A stretch of 64,000 nt of DNA from Clostridia bacterium. GTDB lineage: Bacteria; Bacillota; Clostridia; Oscillospirales; CAG-272. The stretch's first letter is position 1; each line of letters begins with the position of its first letter. Location of the stretch: assembly GCA_017504625.1 (NCBI GenBank), contig JAFVQU010000003.1, positions 1-64,000 on the forward strand, in the 5' to 3' direction. Shown one piece after another: positions 42,804 to 51,247 of the stretch. The translations under genes were made by a program, and so were the position numbers. The notes beneath the pieces are model-generated. The model was not told the origin of the DNA and did not search any database. It saw nothing but the letters and a program-made list of their open reading frames with translations.

Positions 42804-45335
42804 TTATAATCCGCCTTGCTCGGTACGGTTGATGATATCGTCCTGAAGCGAGCGGGAGAGGGTAGTGAAGAGTGCGCTATAACCTGCAACTCTTACTACG
42901 AGAGTTTTATACTTTTCGGGATTCTTCTGCGCGTCGATAAGAGTTTCTCTCGAAACTACGTTATACTGAACGTGCATACCCTTCTGATCGAAGTATCCGC
43001 GGAGGTAAGCCACGAACTTTTCAAGGCTTGACATGCTCGAAAGAGCGGAGGGATGGAACTTCTGGTTGAAGAGCGTACCGTTAGATGCGATACCGTGGTC
43101 AAGGCGCGCAACAGAGTTTGCAGTAGCGGTCGGACCCTTGATATCTCTGCCCGAAGCGGGGCCTACGCCGTCCGCAATGGGAGTGTACGCCAATCTTCCG
43201 TCAGGAGTAGCGCCGGTCTGATATCCGAGCGGGACGTTAGCCGATACGGGATAAAGACCTGCTTGGAAGATGCCTCCACGGGGATTGGTGAAATTCTCGA
43301 AGGGCTTGGTGTATGTGTTGCCAACCTCACGCGCAAACGCGTCAACCTCGGTAATATCGTTACCGTACTTGGGGAGAGCCTCGATCATTCGGAGGATCTC
43401 GTCGTATCTTGCTTTTTTATCTGCAGAAATATGAGAAGCGTTGATAAGACCGTTGTAGATCTCCTTGATAACGGCTTCGTTGATAGCAATACCCTCGGCT
43501 GCAAGATTCTTTGCAACCTCAACTGTAAGCTCGCTAGCCTTCTTGGGAATGAATCCCTTACCGAAGTTGTCGGCAAGTGCCTGCTTCATCTCAGCCATGG
43601 TAACTTTCTTTTCCTCGAAGACGAGAGTCTTGATCGCAAGAAGAGCGTCTGTCATATTTGCAATACCGAATCCCTGAGGACCGGTGAAGTTGTAGTGCGC
43701 GCCACCTTCCTGAAGCGAAACACCGCGCTCAATGCAATCGTTGCAGAGGCAGGACTGGAAGGGGAGAGGACAACGAACGCTGTGAGCATAGTCAACCGCG
43801 TTGTCGGCATGTACCATCATTTCTATAAAGTGAAGCTCCTGAGCCTTGTACGCATCAAAGAACTCTTCAAACGTGGTCATCTTTTCAACGTCACCGGTCT
43901 GAAGACCGATAAGCTCGCCCTTGTCGTAGCCGTTCGAGAAAACAAGCTCGAGAGGACGGCACATATTGAAGAATGCCGCATCGTGCCAGCCGTCGGTTCT
44001 TGCGCCCTTCTGAGGCTCAACGCAACCGATTATACAGTAATCACGCGCATCCTGAAGGGTAAGACCTCTTGCCATAATAGCGGGGATAATGACCTCGTCG
44101 TTGTAGAACGCGGGAACGCCAAGGCCCTCTCTCGTAACTGCCGCCGCCTTTATAAGAAGATCGTGGGGAGTGCAGTTCCATACACGGATGGAAAGCGAAG
44201 GCTGGGGAAGACGAACGTGCATCGTTGCTTCCATACACATGTAGGAAAGCTCGTTGGTAACGTCAACACCGTCCTCGTTCTGACCGCCTACGATAAGGTT
44301 CTGGAAGAGTCCGTATCCTGCAAATCCTTCTGCGGATGCCGCATCTCTTACCTTGGTAAGATCGTTAAGCTTTACCCAAATACAGTCAAGGTATTCCTGC
44401 GCCTCTTCAAGTGTGATAGTACCGTTGTCAAGATCCTTCTTGAAGAGAGGATACATATACTGGTCAAAACGACCGGGGGAGATCGAGTGTCCGCTTGATT
44501 CGCACTGAATAAGCTGCTGAACGAACCAGAACGCCTGGCAAGCCTCGTAGAAGTTGCGCGCGGGTTTTGCGGGAACTCTGTCACAGGTCTCTGCAATGCG
44601 GAGAAGCTCTGCCTTACGAACGCTGTCGGTGCATTTACCTGCTTCCTTAAGAGCAAGCTCGGAGTAGCGGCGAGCGTAGAAAATTACTGCCTCACAGCTT
44701 TCAATTACAGACTCAAGGAAGTTCTTGCGGCTAAGATAATCGCCGTTACCGATGTAGAGCTTTGCCATTGCTTGACGAGCTTCTTCAATAACGCCCTCAA
44801 GACCTTTGTATATAACCTTTGCGTAGTCAACGTTGATGTGACCGATACCGTTGTAGAAGTAGTTTCCTACGGTGAAGATTCCATGGTTAAGAAACACGTC
44901 AAGAACCTCGGGGTCCATAGACTGTGCCGCGAGATCGCTTACAGTCTTACCCTTCCAGTAAGGATGTACCTTCTTAAGTCTTTCAACGGTTTCGGGAGAG
45001 ATGTAGAAGCGGTCTGCATCTCTTGTTGCGATTGTATCGTATTCACCCTCAAGCCATTCAAACGAGTACTCGGGGAAGGTCTGACAGCTACGGGGAACTA
45101 TCGAGTTGCTTCCGACGATAAGCTCTTCGGGACGAATGACTATCGGAATGTTCTCAAGTATGTGGCGAAAAGCTGCAGAACGACGCTTCACTATCGGAAG
45201 ACCTTCAGTCTGCTTGTAGCTTTCGGTGATCAGCTCGGCTCTGTCTGCCTCGATCTGAGGTGTAGCCGCATAAAGATGATCGATAAGCCTCTGAATTCTT
45301 GGGCTTTTTTCTATAACGAATTTAATTTGATTCAT
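42804..45335 (-). CDS. Glycyl-radical 1,2-propanediol dehydratase
   Basis: 843 residues. Converts (S)-1,2-propanediol to propanal without B12. The active-site set of the glycerol/propanediol dehydratase subclass is present: H166 (GIGHINVDY), C438 and E440 (IIGCVEPQ), D452 (GWHDAAFFN), and glycyl-radical site G818 (RVAGYSA). Pyruvate formate-lyase would have a Cys-Cys pair, and choline lyase differs around the HDAAFFN block. The gene context (class II aldolase, propanal-type dehydrogenase, PduL) favours propanediol from fucose/rhamnose over glycerol. The gene is oxygen sensitive and needs the activase at 41770. Hairpin repeats flank it on both sides. Confidence 0.93.
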   Translation of the reverse strand: MNQIKFVIEKSPRIQRLIDHLYAATPQIEADRAELITESYKQTEGLPIVKRRSAAFRHILENIPIVIRPEELIVGSNSIVPRSCQTFPEYSFEWLEGEYDTIATRDADRFYISPETVERLKKVHPYWKGKTVSDLAAQSMDPEVLDVFLNHGIFTVGNYFYNGIGHINVDYAKVIYKGLEGVIEEARQAMAKLYIGNGDYLSRKNFLESVIESCEAVIFYARRYSELALKEAGKCTDSVRKAELLRIAETCDRVPAKPARNFYEACQAFWFVQQLIQCESSGHSISPGRFDQYMYPLFKKDLDNGTITLEEAQEYLDCIWVKLNDLTKVRDAASAEGFAGYGLFQNLIVGGQNEDGVDVTNELSYMCMEATMHVRLPQPSLSIRVWNCTPHDLLIKAAAVTREGLGVPAFYNDEVIIPAIMARGLTLQDARDYCIIGCVEPQKGARTDGWHDAAFFNMCRPLELVFSNGYDKGELIGLQTGDVEKMTTFEEFFDAYKAQELHFIEMMVHADNAVDYAHSVRCPLPFQSCLCNDCIERGVSLQEGGAHYNFTGPQGFGIANMTDALLAIKTLVFEEKKVTMAEMKQALADNFGKGFIPKKASELTVEVAKNLAAEGIAINEAVIKEIYNGLINASHISADKKARYDEILRMIEALPKYGNDITEVDAFAREVGNTYTKPFENFTNPRGGIFQAGLYPVSANVPLGYQTGATPDGRLAYTPIADGVGPASGRDIKGPTATANSVARLDHGIASNGTLFNQKFHPSALSSMSSLEKFVAYLRGYFDQKGMHVQYNVVSRETLIDAQKNPEKYKTLVVRVAGYSALFTTLSRSLQDDIINRTEQGGL

Positions 45336-45360
45336 AGTTAGTTTATTTCTCCTTTTTTTC

Positions 45361-45403
45361 TTGGAACTATTTTAAGAAAGGTTCCAAACCTCCAAAAACT
45401 TTC
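45361..45403 (+). repeat. Hairpin repeat copy 4
   Basis: TTGGAAC (45361-45367) / GTTCCAA (45381-45387) and tail CTCCAAAAACTTTC (45390-45403); shorter arms than other copies. Confidence 0.6.
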
Positions 45404-45465
45404 AAAAAGTATTCAGAGCTTAAACTTTAGGGGGTAAACTGTCTTTTCTTGCCTTTGTTTGCAAG

Positions 45466-45511
45466 TAAGTTTTTGAAGAGCTCGAGAAACTTTTTATAAA
45501 AAGTTTCTCGA
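45466..45511 (-). repeat. Hairpin repeat copy 5
   Basis: TCGAGAAACTTTTT (45482-45495) / AAAAAGTTTCTCGA (45498-45511), perfect 14-bp arms, loop AT; tail CTTCAAAAACTTAC in minus orientation (45466-45479). Faces copy 4. Confidence 0.8.
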
Positions 45512-45524
45512 ACGCCTCTCTTCA

Positions 45525-46070
45525 TTAAATCTGCGCCCAGAGCTCTGCGTGGGGAGCAGGTATAACGGTTGAGCCGAAGAATACACCCTGATCCTTAGCG
45601 TGCTGAGAGCCTGCCTCAACAGCTGCGGTGACGTCGCCAACGTCGCCGGTTACAAGGCAAACGCCCTTACCGCCCATACCGCGAGAGGTACGAAGTTCGA
45701 AGATGGAAACCTTTGCGGTCTTTACTGCGATATCAGCCGCCTTTATGATAGAAGCAGCAGAGAATGTTTCAATAATTCCAAGGCTGCCCTTCTTCTCAGA
45801 GGGCTCTGTGCCGAAGAGGGCGGTAACCACCTGGGGATCGATGCGTCCCATAATGGAGTAGTCAACAAGCTTTTCATCGAATCTGCCTCTTACGTGGTCA
45901 ACAGCCGCAGTAACGTCGGAGATAGAGCCGGTGAGGATTATCTCATACTTACCGGGACAAGCTGCGTGTGCGGAAATAAGGCTGATGCCTGCGCTCTTGA
46001 GAGCTGCGTCGGTTGCCTCAATGCCTTTTGCTATACTTTTAAGTTCAATTACACCTATTGCGTGATACAT
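45525..46070 (-). CDS. pduT: PduT-type trimeric shell protein with Fe-S cysteine
   Basis: 181 residues: two tandem BMC domains (residues 1-90, MYHAIGVIELKSIAKGIEA; and 95-181, GSLGIIETFSAASIIKAAD), giving a trimer. C38 in ACPGKYEI matches the cysteine that places a [4Fe-4S] cluster in the central pore of Salmonella PduT. It probably passes electrons across the shell to the flavoprotein-like PduS encoded next to it. A ribosome site AAAGGG precedes the ATG. Confidence 0.94.
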   Translation of the reverse strand: MYHAIGVIELKSIAKGIEATDAALKSAGISLISAHAACPGKYEIILTGSISDVTAAVDHVRGRFDEKLVDYSIMGRIDPQVVTALFGTEPSEKKGSLGIIETFSAASIIKAADIAVKTAKVSIFELRTSRGMGGKGVCLVTGDVGDVTAAVEAGSQHAKDQGVFFGSTVIPAPHAELWAQI

Positions 46071-46100
46071 ATTTATTACCCTTTTTCCTTATTTGATGAA

Positions 46101-47426
46101 TTACGCCTCAATTACTATCTTTGTGGGATCTACGAATACGACCTTACCCGAGATCGACGCGTGCTGGGGAACCGAAAGTCCTGTGCCAAGTCCCGCGATA
46201 ACCTGTCCTTCGGTAACTACGTCGCCTACATTTACGCAGGGAACGGAGGGAGCGCCGATGTGCTGAGACATCTTGATCTCAACGCGAGAAGCCTTGATCT
46301 TTTTGGGGAGGTATTTGGGAACAACGTCGTATTTATGTACTCCGAGAATGTCTTCCCACTTTGCAGATTGGATCATACGGTACTCTCTGTCAGAGCTTAC
46401 CTTATATTCTTCGTTGCCTGCAACGAATCTCATCTTATTCTTTGCGAGAATGCCCTTGAGATTGAGAATGACGTCCTTGGGTGAGATCTCCTGGCAGCAG
46501 ACCTCTGCGCAAATGCCGCAAGAGCAACAAAGGGAAGCAGTCTTGATAAGGTCGGGATGATCTTCAGCAGCTGCATTGAGCGCAACTCTGATCATCTTAT
46601 GAGGCTCAAGAGGATATCCGAGAAGGTGTCTGGGACACATTTCGGTACATCTGGTACATCCGCAACAAGCGGAGCTTGCGCGGCGAAGCATATCGTCCAT
46701 AGCAACTCTCTTGTTCTTTACGCAACGAGCGCTGTCGGGAATGATAAGAAGCGATTTTGTGGTTTTTGTAATAACCGCGACTGCGGGATCGACGATCTTA
46801 CCCATTGAAGGGCCGCCGTCGAACATGATCTGATCATCCTTAAGACGAACGCCGAGAATATCGAAAAGCTCCGAAACTCTCATGCCTACGGGAACCTTAA
46901 CGACGTATCTTTCGGGAAGATCACCGCCAATGGTAACCCACTTTTCAGTAACGGGCTTACCTTCCTTAACCGCTTCGCATACGTTGTATACCGTCTCGCC
47001 GTTGAGAACGATAACTCCTGCAGTGATAGGAAGATTGCCGGGCTTGACAATGCGTCCGGTTGCCTGATAGATGAGAGAGATTTCATCGCCCATCGGGTAA
47101 ACGTTGGGAAGAAGCTTTACGCTAACGTCCTTACCGAGCATCTGATCGTCGGAGTAACCGAGCATGTGTGCGCGATGCTCCTTTATTGCAACGTAGGTGT
47201 GCTTGATTCCGGTATACGCCATAACTGCCTGCGCGCCCTCAACGATCTTGCTCATTTCTTCGCGCATAAGCATATAGTCGGTATACATAAGGGGCTCACA
47301 TTCTGCACAGTTGATGCAGAGAATGTCGGCTCCGTCCGCCAGCTTTCCAAAGGAGGGGAAGCCTGCGCCGCCCGCGCCTACGATACTGCTATTCTGCATT
47401 AAAGATTTTAAATCAAATTTTGTCAT
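46101..47426 (-). CDS. pduS: PduS-type cobalamin-reductase-like / RnfC-like electron-transfer protein
   Basis: 441 residues. N-terminal RnfC-like region with GAGGAGFPSFGKL and ECEPLMYTDY (flavin/NADH-binding part related to NuoF), an SLBB-type middle, two [4Fe-4S] motifs CCGCTRCTEMCP and CCSCGICAEVCC, and a C-terminal biotinyl/sandwich-hybrid domain. In a B12-independent system its likely task is regenerating NAD+ or moving electrons through PduT rather than reducing cobalamin; this is inference from the neighbour gene. Confidence 0.92.
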   Translation of the reverse strand: MTKFDLKSLMQNSSIVGAGGAGFPSFGKLADGADILCINCAECEPLMYTDYMLMREEMSKIVEGAQAVMAYTGIKHTYVAIKEHRAHMLGYSDDQMLGKDVSVKLLPNVYPMGDEISLIYQATGRIVKPGNLPITAGVIVLNGETVYNVCEAVKEGKPVTEKWVTIGGDLPERYVVKVPVGMRVSELFDILGVRLKDDQIMFDGGPSMGKIVDPAVAVITKTTKSLLIIPDSARCVKNKRVAMDDMLRRASSACCGCTRCTEMCPRHLLGYPLEPHKMIRVALNAAAEDHPDLIKTASLCCSCGICAEVCCQEISPKDVILNLKGILAKNKMRFVAGNEEYKVSSDREYRMIQSAKWEDILGVHKYDVVPKYLPKKIKASRVEIKMSQHIGAPSVPCVNVGDVVTEGQVIAGLGTGLSVPQHASISGKVVFVDPTKIVIEA

Positions 47427-47486
47427 TGCTTTGTCGCGCTGTGATAGCGCATTCCTTTCGGGTAAGATGCTTTGCGTTTTTTAAGC

Positions 47487-47750
47487 TTACGCCTGCTTTT
47501 TATCTACAATTCCGACTACCGCCGCGTCAACGGGAATGTCCTGATTGCCAACGGCAACTCTTGCGCCGCTGCCGGTAGTTACGAGAACTTCCTCTCCGAT
47601 GCCTGCGCTTACGGTGCGATCAACCGCCACTATGTACTTGTCGGTAAGCTCCTGATTTTCAATAAGCTGGATCTCAAGGAACTTGAAGCCGATAAGTTTG
47701 TCGAGCTTATTGGTCGAAACGATATTTCCAACTACTTTTCCTTTTAACAT
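47487..47750 (-). CDS. eutN: EutN/CcmL-type pentameric vertex protein (BMC-P)
   Basis: 87 residues; MLKGKVVGNIVSTNK start, KFLEIQLIE and the conserved VDAAVVGIVD end. Pentamers cap the corners of the shell. 18 nt separate its stop from the next upstream unit; the gene lies between PduL and PduS genes. Confidence 0.95.
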   Translation of the reverse strand: MLKGKVVGNIVSTNKLDKLIGFKFLEIQLIENQELTDKYIVAVDRTVSAGIGEEVLVTTGSGARVAVGNQDIPVDAAVVGIVDKKQA

Positions 47751-47768
47751 TTTCTATACCTCTGAAAT

Positions 47769-48431
47769 TTAATCTTTTACAACGGTAACCTTGCTGCCGT
47801 TTTTGAAGCCGACTGCGTTTGCATCGTCGGTGTCAACGTGCATTTCAAGGCGGAAGTCCTTGTGAACTCTGACCTGAACGTCAAACCATCTTGTCCTCTT
47901 GGTTCCGGACATAGCATCAACGTCGATGTAATCGTTGTCCTTAACTCCGAAGCGAGTCGCGTCGTCGGGACTCATGTGGATGTGACGGTTAGCGATGATA
48001 CAACCCTGCGAGAGCTTAACTATACCCTTAGGGCCGATGATCGTGATGGGAGAGGATCCCGTAAGGCTTCCCGATTCACGAACGGGGGGCTTTACCTTAA
48101 GAACGTAGGAATCAGTGACCGATATCTCGACCTGACTTGCTTTTCTCAGCGGGCCAAGAACTCTTACGCCTTCAATTGCCTTCATGGAAGGACCTACGAT
48201 AGTCAAGGTCTCCTTGCAAGCGTACTGACCGGGCTGGGAGAGATCCTTTAAGTGTGTAAGCTCGTAGCCCGTGCCGAAGAGCGTTTCAAGATCTTCTTTT
48301 GTCAGGTGAATGTGTCTGTTAGAAATACCAACGGGAATTTCAAGCGCACCGCCGTTACATGATGCGGTGCCAGTCATTTCATTTACGATCTTTTTTACGA
48401 TGCTTTCAATATCCTGTGTCGAAATGCTCAT
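47769..48431 (-). CDS. pduL: PduL phosphotransacylase
   Basis: 220 residues. Converts propionyl-CoA (or acetyl-CoA) and phosphate into acyl phosphate and CoA, recycling CoA inside the compartment. Metal ligands: VGISNRHIHLTKEDL and IANRHIHMSPDDATRFG, and MHVDTDDANAVGF near the end. Residues 1-20 (TQDIESIVKKIVNEM) form an amphipathic helix of the encapsulation-peptide type, then a linker. Preceded by a 168-nt spacer with strong hairpins. Confidence 0.95.
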   Translation of the reverse strand: MSISTQDIESIVKKIVNEMTGTASCNGGALEIPVGISNRHIHLTKEDLETLFGTGYELTHLKDLSQPGQYACKETLTIVGPSMKAIEGVRVLGPLRKASQVEISVTDSYVLKVKPPVRESGSLTGSSPITIIGPKGIVKLSQGCIIANRHIHMSPDDATRFGVKDNDYIDVDAMSGTKRTRWFDVQVRVHKDFRLEMHVDTDDANAVGFKNGSKVTVVKD

Positions 48432-48463
48432 AGTATTTTGATTCCTTTCGATTGATTGCCATA

Positions 48464-48596
48464 ATTTTCATATAAAAACGGTTAAAAATGCAAATTTAAT
48501 CGCTTTTATACGAAAATTATTTTGTTGGTGTGTCTTGCCCGAGGATTTCGGGCAAGACACATAGCAAGCCTCACGGCAGAATTGCCGTATTTCTCG
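48464..48596 (-). promoter_or_regulatory. Intercistronic hairpins between BMC-H and PduL genes
   Basis: Three structures: GTGTCTTGCCCGA / TCGGGCAAGACAC (about 48530-48562, 13-bp stem), CGGCA-GAAT-TGCCG (about 48575-48590), and an AT-rich ATAATTTTC.TATAAAA / TTTTATA.GAAAATTAT arm pair (48464-48514). No T run follows the strong stem, so mRNA stabilisation or partial processing is likelier than termination. Confidence 0.6.
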
Positions 48597-48599
48597 ATA

Positions 48600-48875
48600 T
48601 TAGCCGAGAGTGGGGAGGAGCTTGTTAACGTCAGTGTGAGGTCTGGGGATAACGTGAGTTGCAATAACCTCGCCGAGAGCGGAAGCTGCTGCGCCGCCTG
48701 CCTCAACTGCTGCCTTTACTGCACCAACGTCGCCGCGAACCATAACGGATACGAGTCCGCTACCGATCTTCTCGGAACCGATAAGCTGTACGTTTGCTGC
48801 CTTAACCATAGCATCTGCTGCCTCGATTGCTGCTACGAGACCTCTGGTCTCTACCATTCCCAATGCTTCATTCAT
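48600..48875 (-). CDS. Hexameric shell protein BMC-H, copy A
   Basis: 91 residues, PduA/EutM-like: [28 protein letters not shown], then [22 protein letters not shown] and the VIPRPHTDV end. Forms facet hexamers with small pores. Differs from the copy at 49313 by one residue (Ala versus Arg in the ASALGEV stretch). Confidence 0.96.
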   Translation of the reverse strand: MNEALGMVETRGLVAAIEAADAMVKAANVQLIGSEKIGSGLVSVMVRGDVGAVKAAVEAGGAAASALGEVIATHVIPRPHTDVNKLLPTLG

Positions 48876-48931
48876 AGTTTTAAATCTCCTTTTGGATTAT
48901 TTTTTTAAAATTTGTTTCAGGACTTTGGCGA

Positions 48932-49216
48932 TTAAACGCCTTTGTCAGTTTTAATGAATCTGATAATGTCGGGATGAGGACGTGCAATAACTTCCTTACA
49001 CATAACCTGACCGACTGCCTGCGCGGCTTCGACACCCGCCTCAAGAGCGGCAGTAACTGCCGAAACGTTACCTTCAACGACAACTGTCACAAGTCTTCCG
49101 CCCAAGCGCTTTTCAACGTGGATAAGCTTAACGTTTGCAGCCTTGACCATAGCGTCAAGACCAACGATAGCCGTTACCATTGCTTGAACTTCAAGCAGTG
49201 CAATTGCATTTTCCAT
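48932..49216 (-). CDS. Hexameric shell protein BMC-H, divergent
   Basis: 94 residues; [31 protein letters not shown] with KRLGGRLVTVVVEGNVSAV. The usual pore-loop glycine sequence (KIGSG) is replaced by KRLGG, implying a different, more positively charged pore. Lies between the two near-identical BMC-H copies. Confidence 0.94.
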   Translation of the reverse strand: MENAIALLEVQAMVTAIVGLDAMVKAANVKLIHVEKRLGGRLVTVVVEGNVSAVTAALEAGVEAAQAVGQVMCKEVIARPHPDIIRFIKTDKGV

Positions 49217-49243
49217 AGTTTTTTCTCCTATCGTTTTGTGATC

Positions 49244-49284
49244 TGTCCACGGACAAGTCTTTTATGTAACTTGTCCATAGGACA
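49244..49284 (-). promoter_or_regulatory. Intercistronic hairpin upstream of the divergent BMC-H
   Basis: TGTCC..GGACAAGT (from 49244) pairs with ACTTGTCC..GGACA (to 49284), a two-part stem in the 96-nt spacer, similar in placement to that at 48464-48596. Confidence 0.6.
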
Positions 49285-49312
49285 AATTCACCTGATGGTC
49301 GGTAATTTTAGA

Positions 49313-49588
49313 TTAACCGAGAGTGGGGAGAAGCTTGTTAACGTCGGTGTGAGGTCTGGGGATAACGTGAGTAGCGATAACCTCGCCGAGTCTGGAAGCT
49401 GCTGCTCCGCCTGCCTCAACTGCCGCCTTTACCGCGCCAACGTCGCCGCGAACCATAACGGATACGAGTCCGCTACCGATCTTTTCGGAACCGATAAGCT
49501 GTACGTTTGCTGCCTTAACCATAGCATCTGCTGCCTCGATTGCTGCTACGAGACCTCTGGTCTCTACCATTCCCAATGCTTCATTCAT
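49313..49588 (-). CDS. Hexameric shell protein BMC-H, copy B
   Basis: 91 residues, nearly identical to copy A at 48600. Nucleotide differences are unevenly spread: one in the first 142 coding bases, about twelve in the rest. Likely recent duplication with partial homogenisation. Doubling the main facet protein would raise its dose. Confidence 0.96.
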   Translation of the reverse strand: MNEALGMVETRGLVAAIEAADAMVKAANVQLIGSEKIGSGLVSVMVRGDVGAVKAAVEAGGAAASRLGEVIATHVIPRPHTDVNKLLPTLG

Positions 49589-49645
49589 GATTGTAAATCT
49601 CCTTTTTTATAAATACAAATTTTTAAAAACTTTTTTGTGTGGACC

Positions 49646-49978
49646 TTATTTATCCATGTTTCTGAGCTTATCCTTACCGGTTGCGGTAAGATCTGCAAAC
49701 CACTGTACCTGATCGTCAAGACCTGCGATCATCTTGGAGGTGATGTAAAGACCGCGTCTTTTCGCCTCCTCAACGCCTGCGTCGAGAGCCGACTGAACTG
49801 CTCCCGCGTTGCCCTGGAACTTAACTACCATAACCAGCGGTACCGCGCACTGCTCTGCGTTTGCGGGTTTGTTTTTGTCAATGGCTACAACCTTGACGTC
49901 GGCGGTTTTTGCCACCAAGTCTGCTACTACTATTGAGGTGGTGTAGCCGTAAACCTCAATCATACCAAGTGCTGCCAT
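49646..49978 (-). CDS. BMC-domain shell protein, variant
   Basis: 110 residues with one BMC domain: MAALGMIEVYGYTTSIVVADLVAKTADVKVVAID, then an unusual longer loop (NKPANAEQCAVPLVMVVKF) where BMC-H pores lie, and a C-terminal extension WFADLTATGKDKLRNMDK. A cysteine sits in the loop. Probably a minor facet hexamer with altered pore. Confidence 0.92.
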   Translation of the reverse strand: MAALGMIEVYGYTTSIVVADLVAKTADVKVVAIDKNKPANAEQCAVPLVMVVKFQGNAGAVQSALDAGVEEAKRRGLYITSKMIAGLDDQVQWFADLTATGKDKLRNMDK

Positions 49979-49990
49979 AATTAACTCCTA

Positions 49991-51217
49991 TCAGTTTTCG
50001 TTGATATAGCAGATCTTGATACCCTTCTGCGCTACGTTGGTTTCCATAGCCTCATTCATCTTGTCGAGAGGGAAGGAATGAGTGATAAGCTCTTCGATCG
50101 GTATGTTCATTTCCTGACACTGCTTTAAGAATGCCACGGTCTTGGGGTAGTCCTCAGCGGAGTAATCCCAAGAGCCTACGATATCGATCTCCTTGTTACA
50201 CATAGCAAAGTGGGGATTTACCTGATATTCTCCGTTGTTTACGAAGAAGCCCATCTCGCACATACCGCCGCCGCGACGGATGTAGCTGTAGATGTCTGCA
50301 GCCGCTATGGGAGCGCCGGTGCACTGGAAAGCAAAGTCAACGCCAACGTTATTAGCGATAGCCTTTACCTTTGCAACTCTCTTGTCAAGCGTGTCCTCGT
50401 CGGGACGACGGAAGCAGATAGTTGTCTTTGCGCCCATTCTCTGTGCGACCTTGAGTCTGTCCTCGTTACCGTCAACCGCGATGATGTGGTTGATACCTGC
50501 AGCGCGGAGAACCGTGATCATAACAAGACCTACGGGGCCGCAGCCCTGAACGAGAACCTTAGAGCCGAAGTTGAGAAGACCGGTCTTCTGACCTCTCTCG
50601 AGTGCGTGTACGCATACGCAAGCAAGCTCGAGGATCATTCTCTGCTTGAGGTTAAGCTCGTTAACCTGGAAATATGTAACGCCGTGTCCGCCCTTGATCA
50701 CCATGTAATCTGCGAACCAGCCGTTAACTCTGTTGCCCTCAGCCGTTCCTCTCTTATCACCGATAAGACCGAAAACGCCCTGATTGTCACAAAGATTTGT
50801 TCTGCCGGGAACCATACGGCAAGCGTAGCAATCGCCACAGCTGAGAACCGAGGTGACGATCTTGTCGCCAACCCTAAGGGGCTTGCCCGCGGTGTCGCTT
50901 GTTACGTTCTTTCCTACCGCAACGACCTCGCCCGTGCCCTCGTGACCGAGAATTACGGGAATAAGTCCGAAGGGATCGGCTTTCCATTCATGTACGTCAG
51001 TTCCGCAAACGCCTGCACCTTCAACCTTAACGAGAATATCGTTATCGCCAAGTGCGGGGATCGGGATCTTTTGTACTTCTATCTTTTTCTGACCGACAAG
51101 CATTGCAACGTTAGCAGTGGTGGGGATGGGGCCCTGTGCCTTTGCGGTAGCGCCTGTACCCATCGAGCTGATAACCGAGCGAACGATGCTTTCGATCTGA
51201 GAAGCTGTGATATCCAT
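49991..51217 (-). CDS. Zinc-dependent alcohol dehydrogenase (MDR family), encapsulated
   Basis: 408 residues. Residues 1-20 (TASQIESIVRSVISSMG) are an amphipathic encapsulation-type helix and linker. Then medium-chain dehydrogenase: catalytic-zinc CGTDVHEWK and GHEGTGEVVAVG, structural-zinc cysteines (CGDCYACRMVPGRTNLC), nucleotide fold VQGCGPVGLVMITVL. It would reduce lactaldehyde to 1,2-propanediol and/or propanal to propanol, regenerating NAD+. Many propanediol compartments use an iron-type PduQ instead. Confidence 0.9.
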   Translation of the reverse strand: MDITASQIESIVRSVISSMGTGATAKAQGPIPTTANVAMLVGQKKIEVQKIPIPALGDNDILVKVEGAGVCGTDVHEWKADPFGLIPVILGHEGTGEVVAVGKNVTSDTAGKPLRVGDKIVTSVLSCGDCYACRMVPGRTNLCDNQGVFGLIGDKRGTAEGNRVNGWFADYMVIKGGHGVTYFQVNELNLKQRMILELACVCVHALERGQKTGLLNFGSKVLVQGCGPVGLVMITVLRAAGINHIIAVDGNEDRLKVAQRMGAKTTICFRRPDEDTLDKRVAKVKAIANNVGVDFAFQCTGAPIAAADIYSYIRRGGGMCEMGFFVNNGEYQVNPHFAMCNKEIDIVGSWDYSAEDYPKTVAFLKQCQEMNIPIEELITHSFPLDKMNEAMETNVAQKGIKICYINEN

Positions 51218-51247
51218 CTCTTAAATGTATCCTTTCGTGAGATTTGA

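Noticed and set aside
43053-44498. Long plus-strand open frame inside the dehydratase gene
   Set aside because: Mirror frame of a strongly conserved enzyme; no promoter, SD or recognisable domain.
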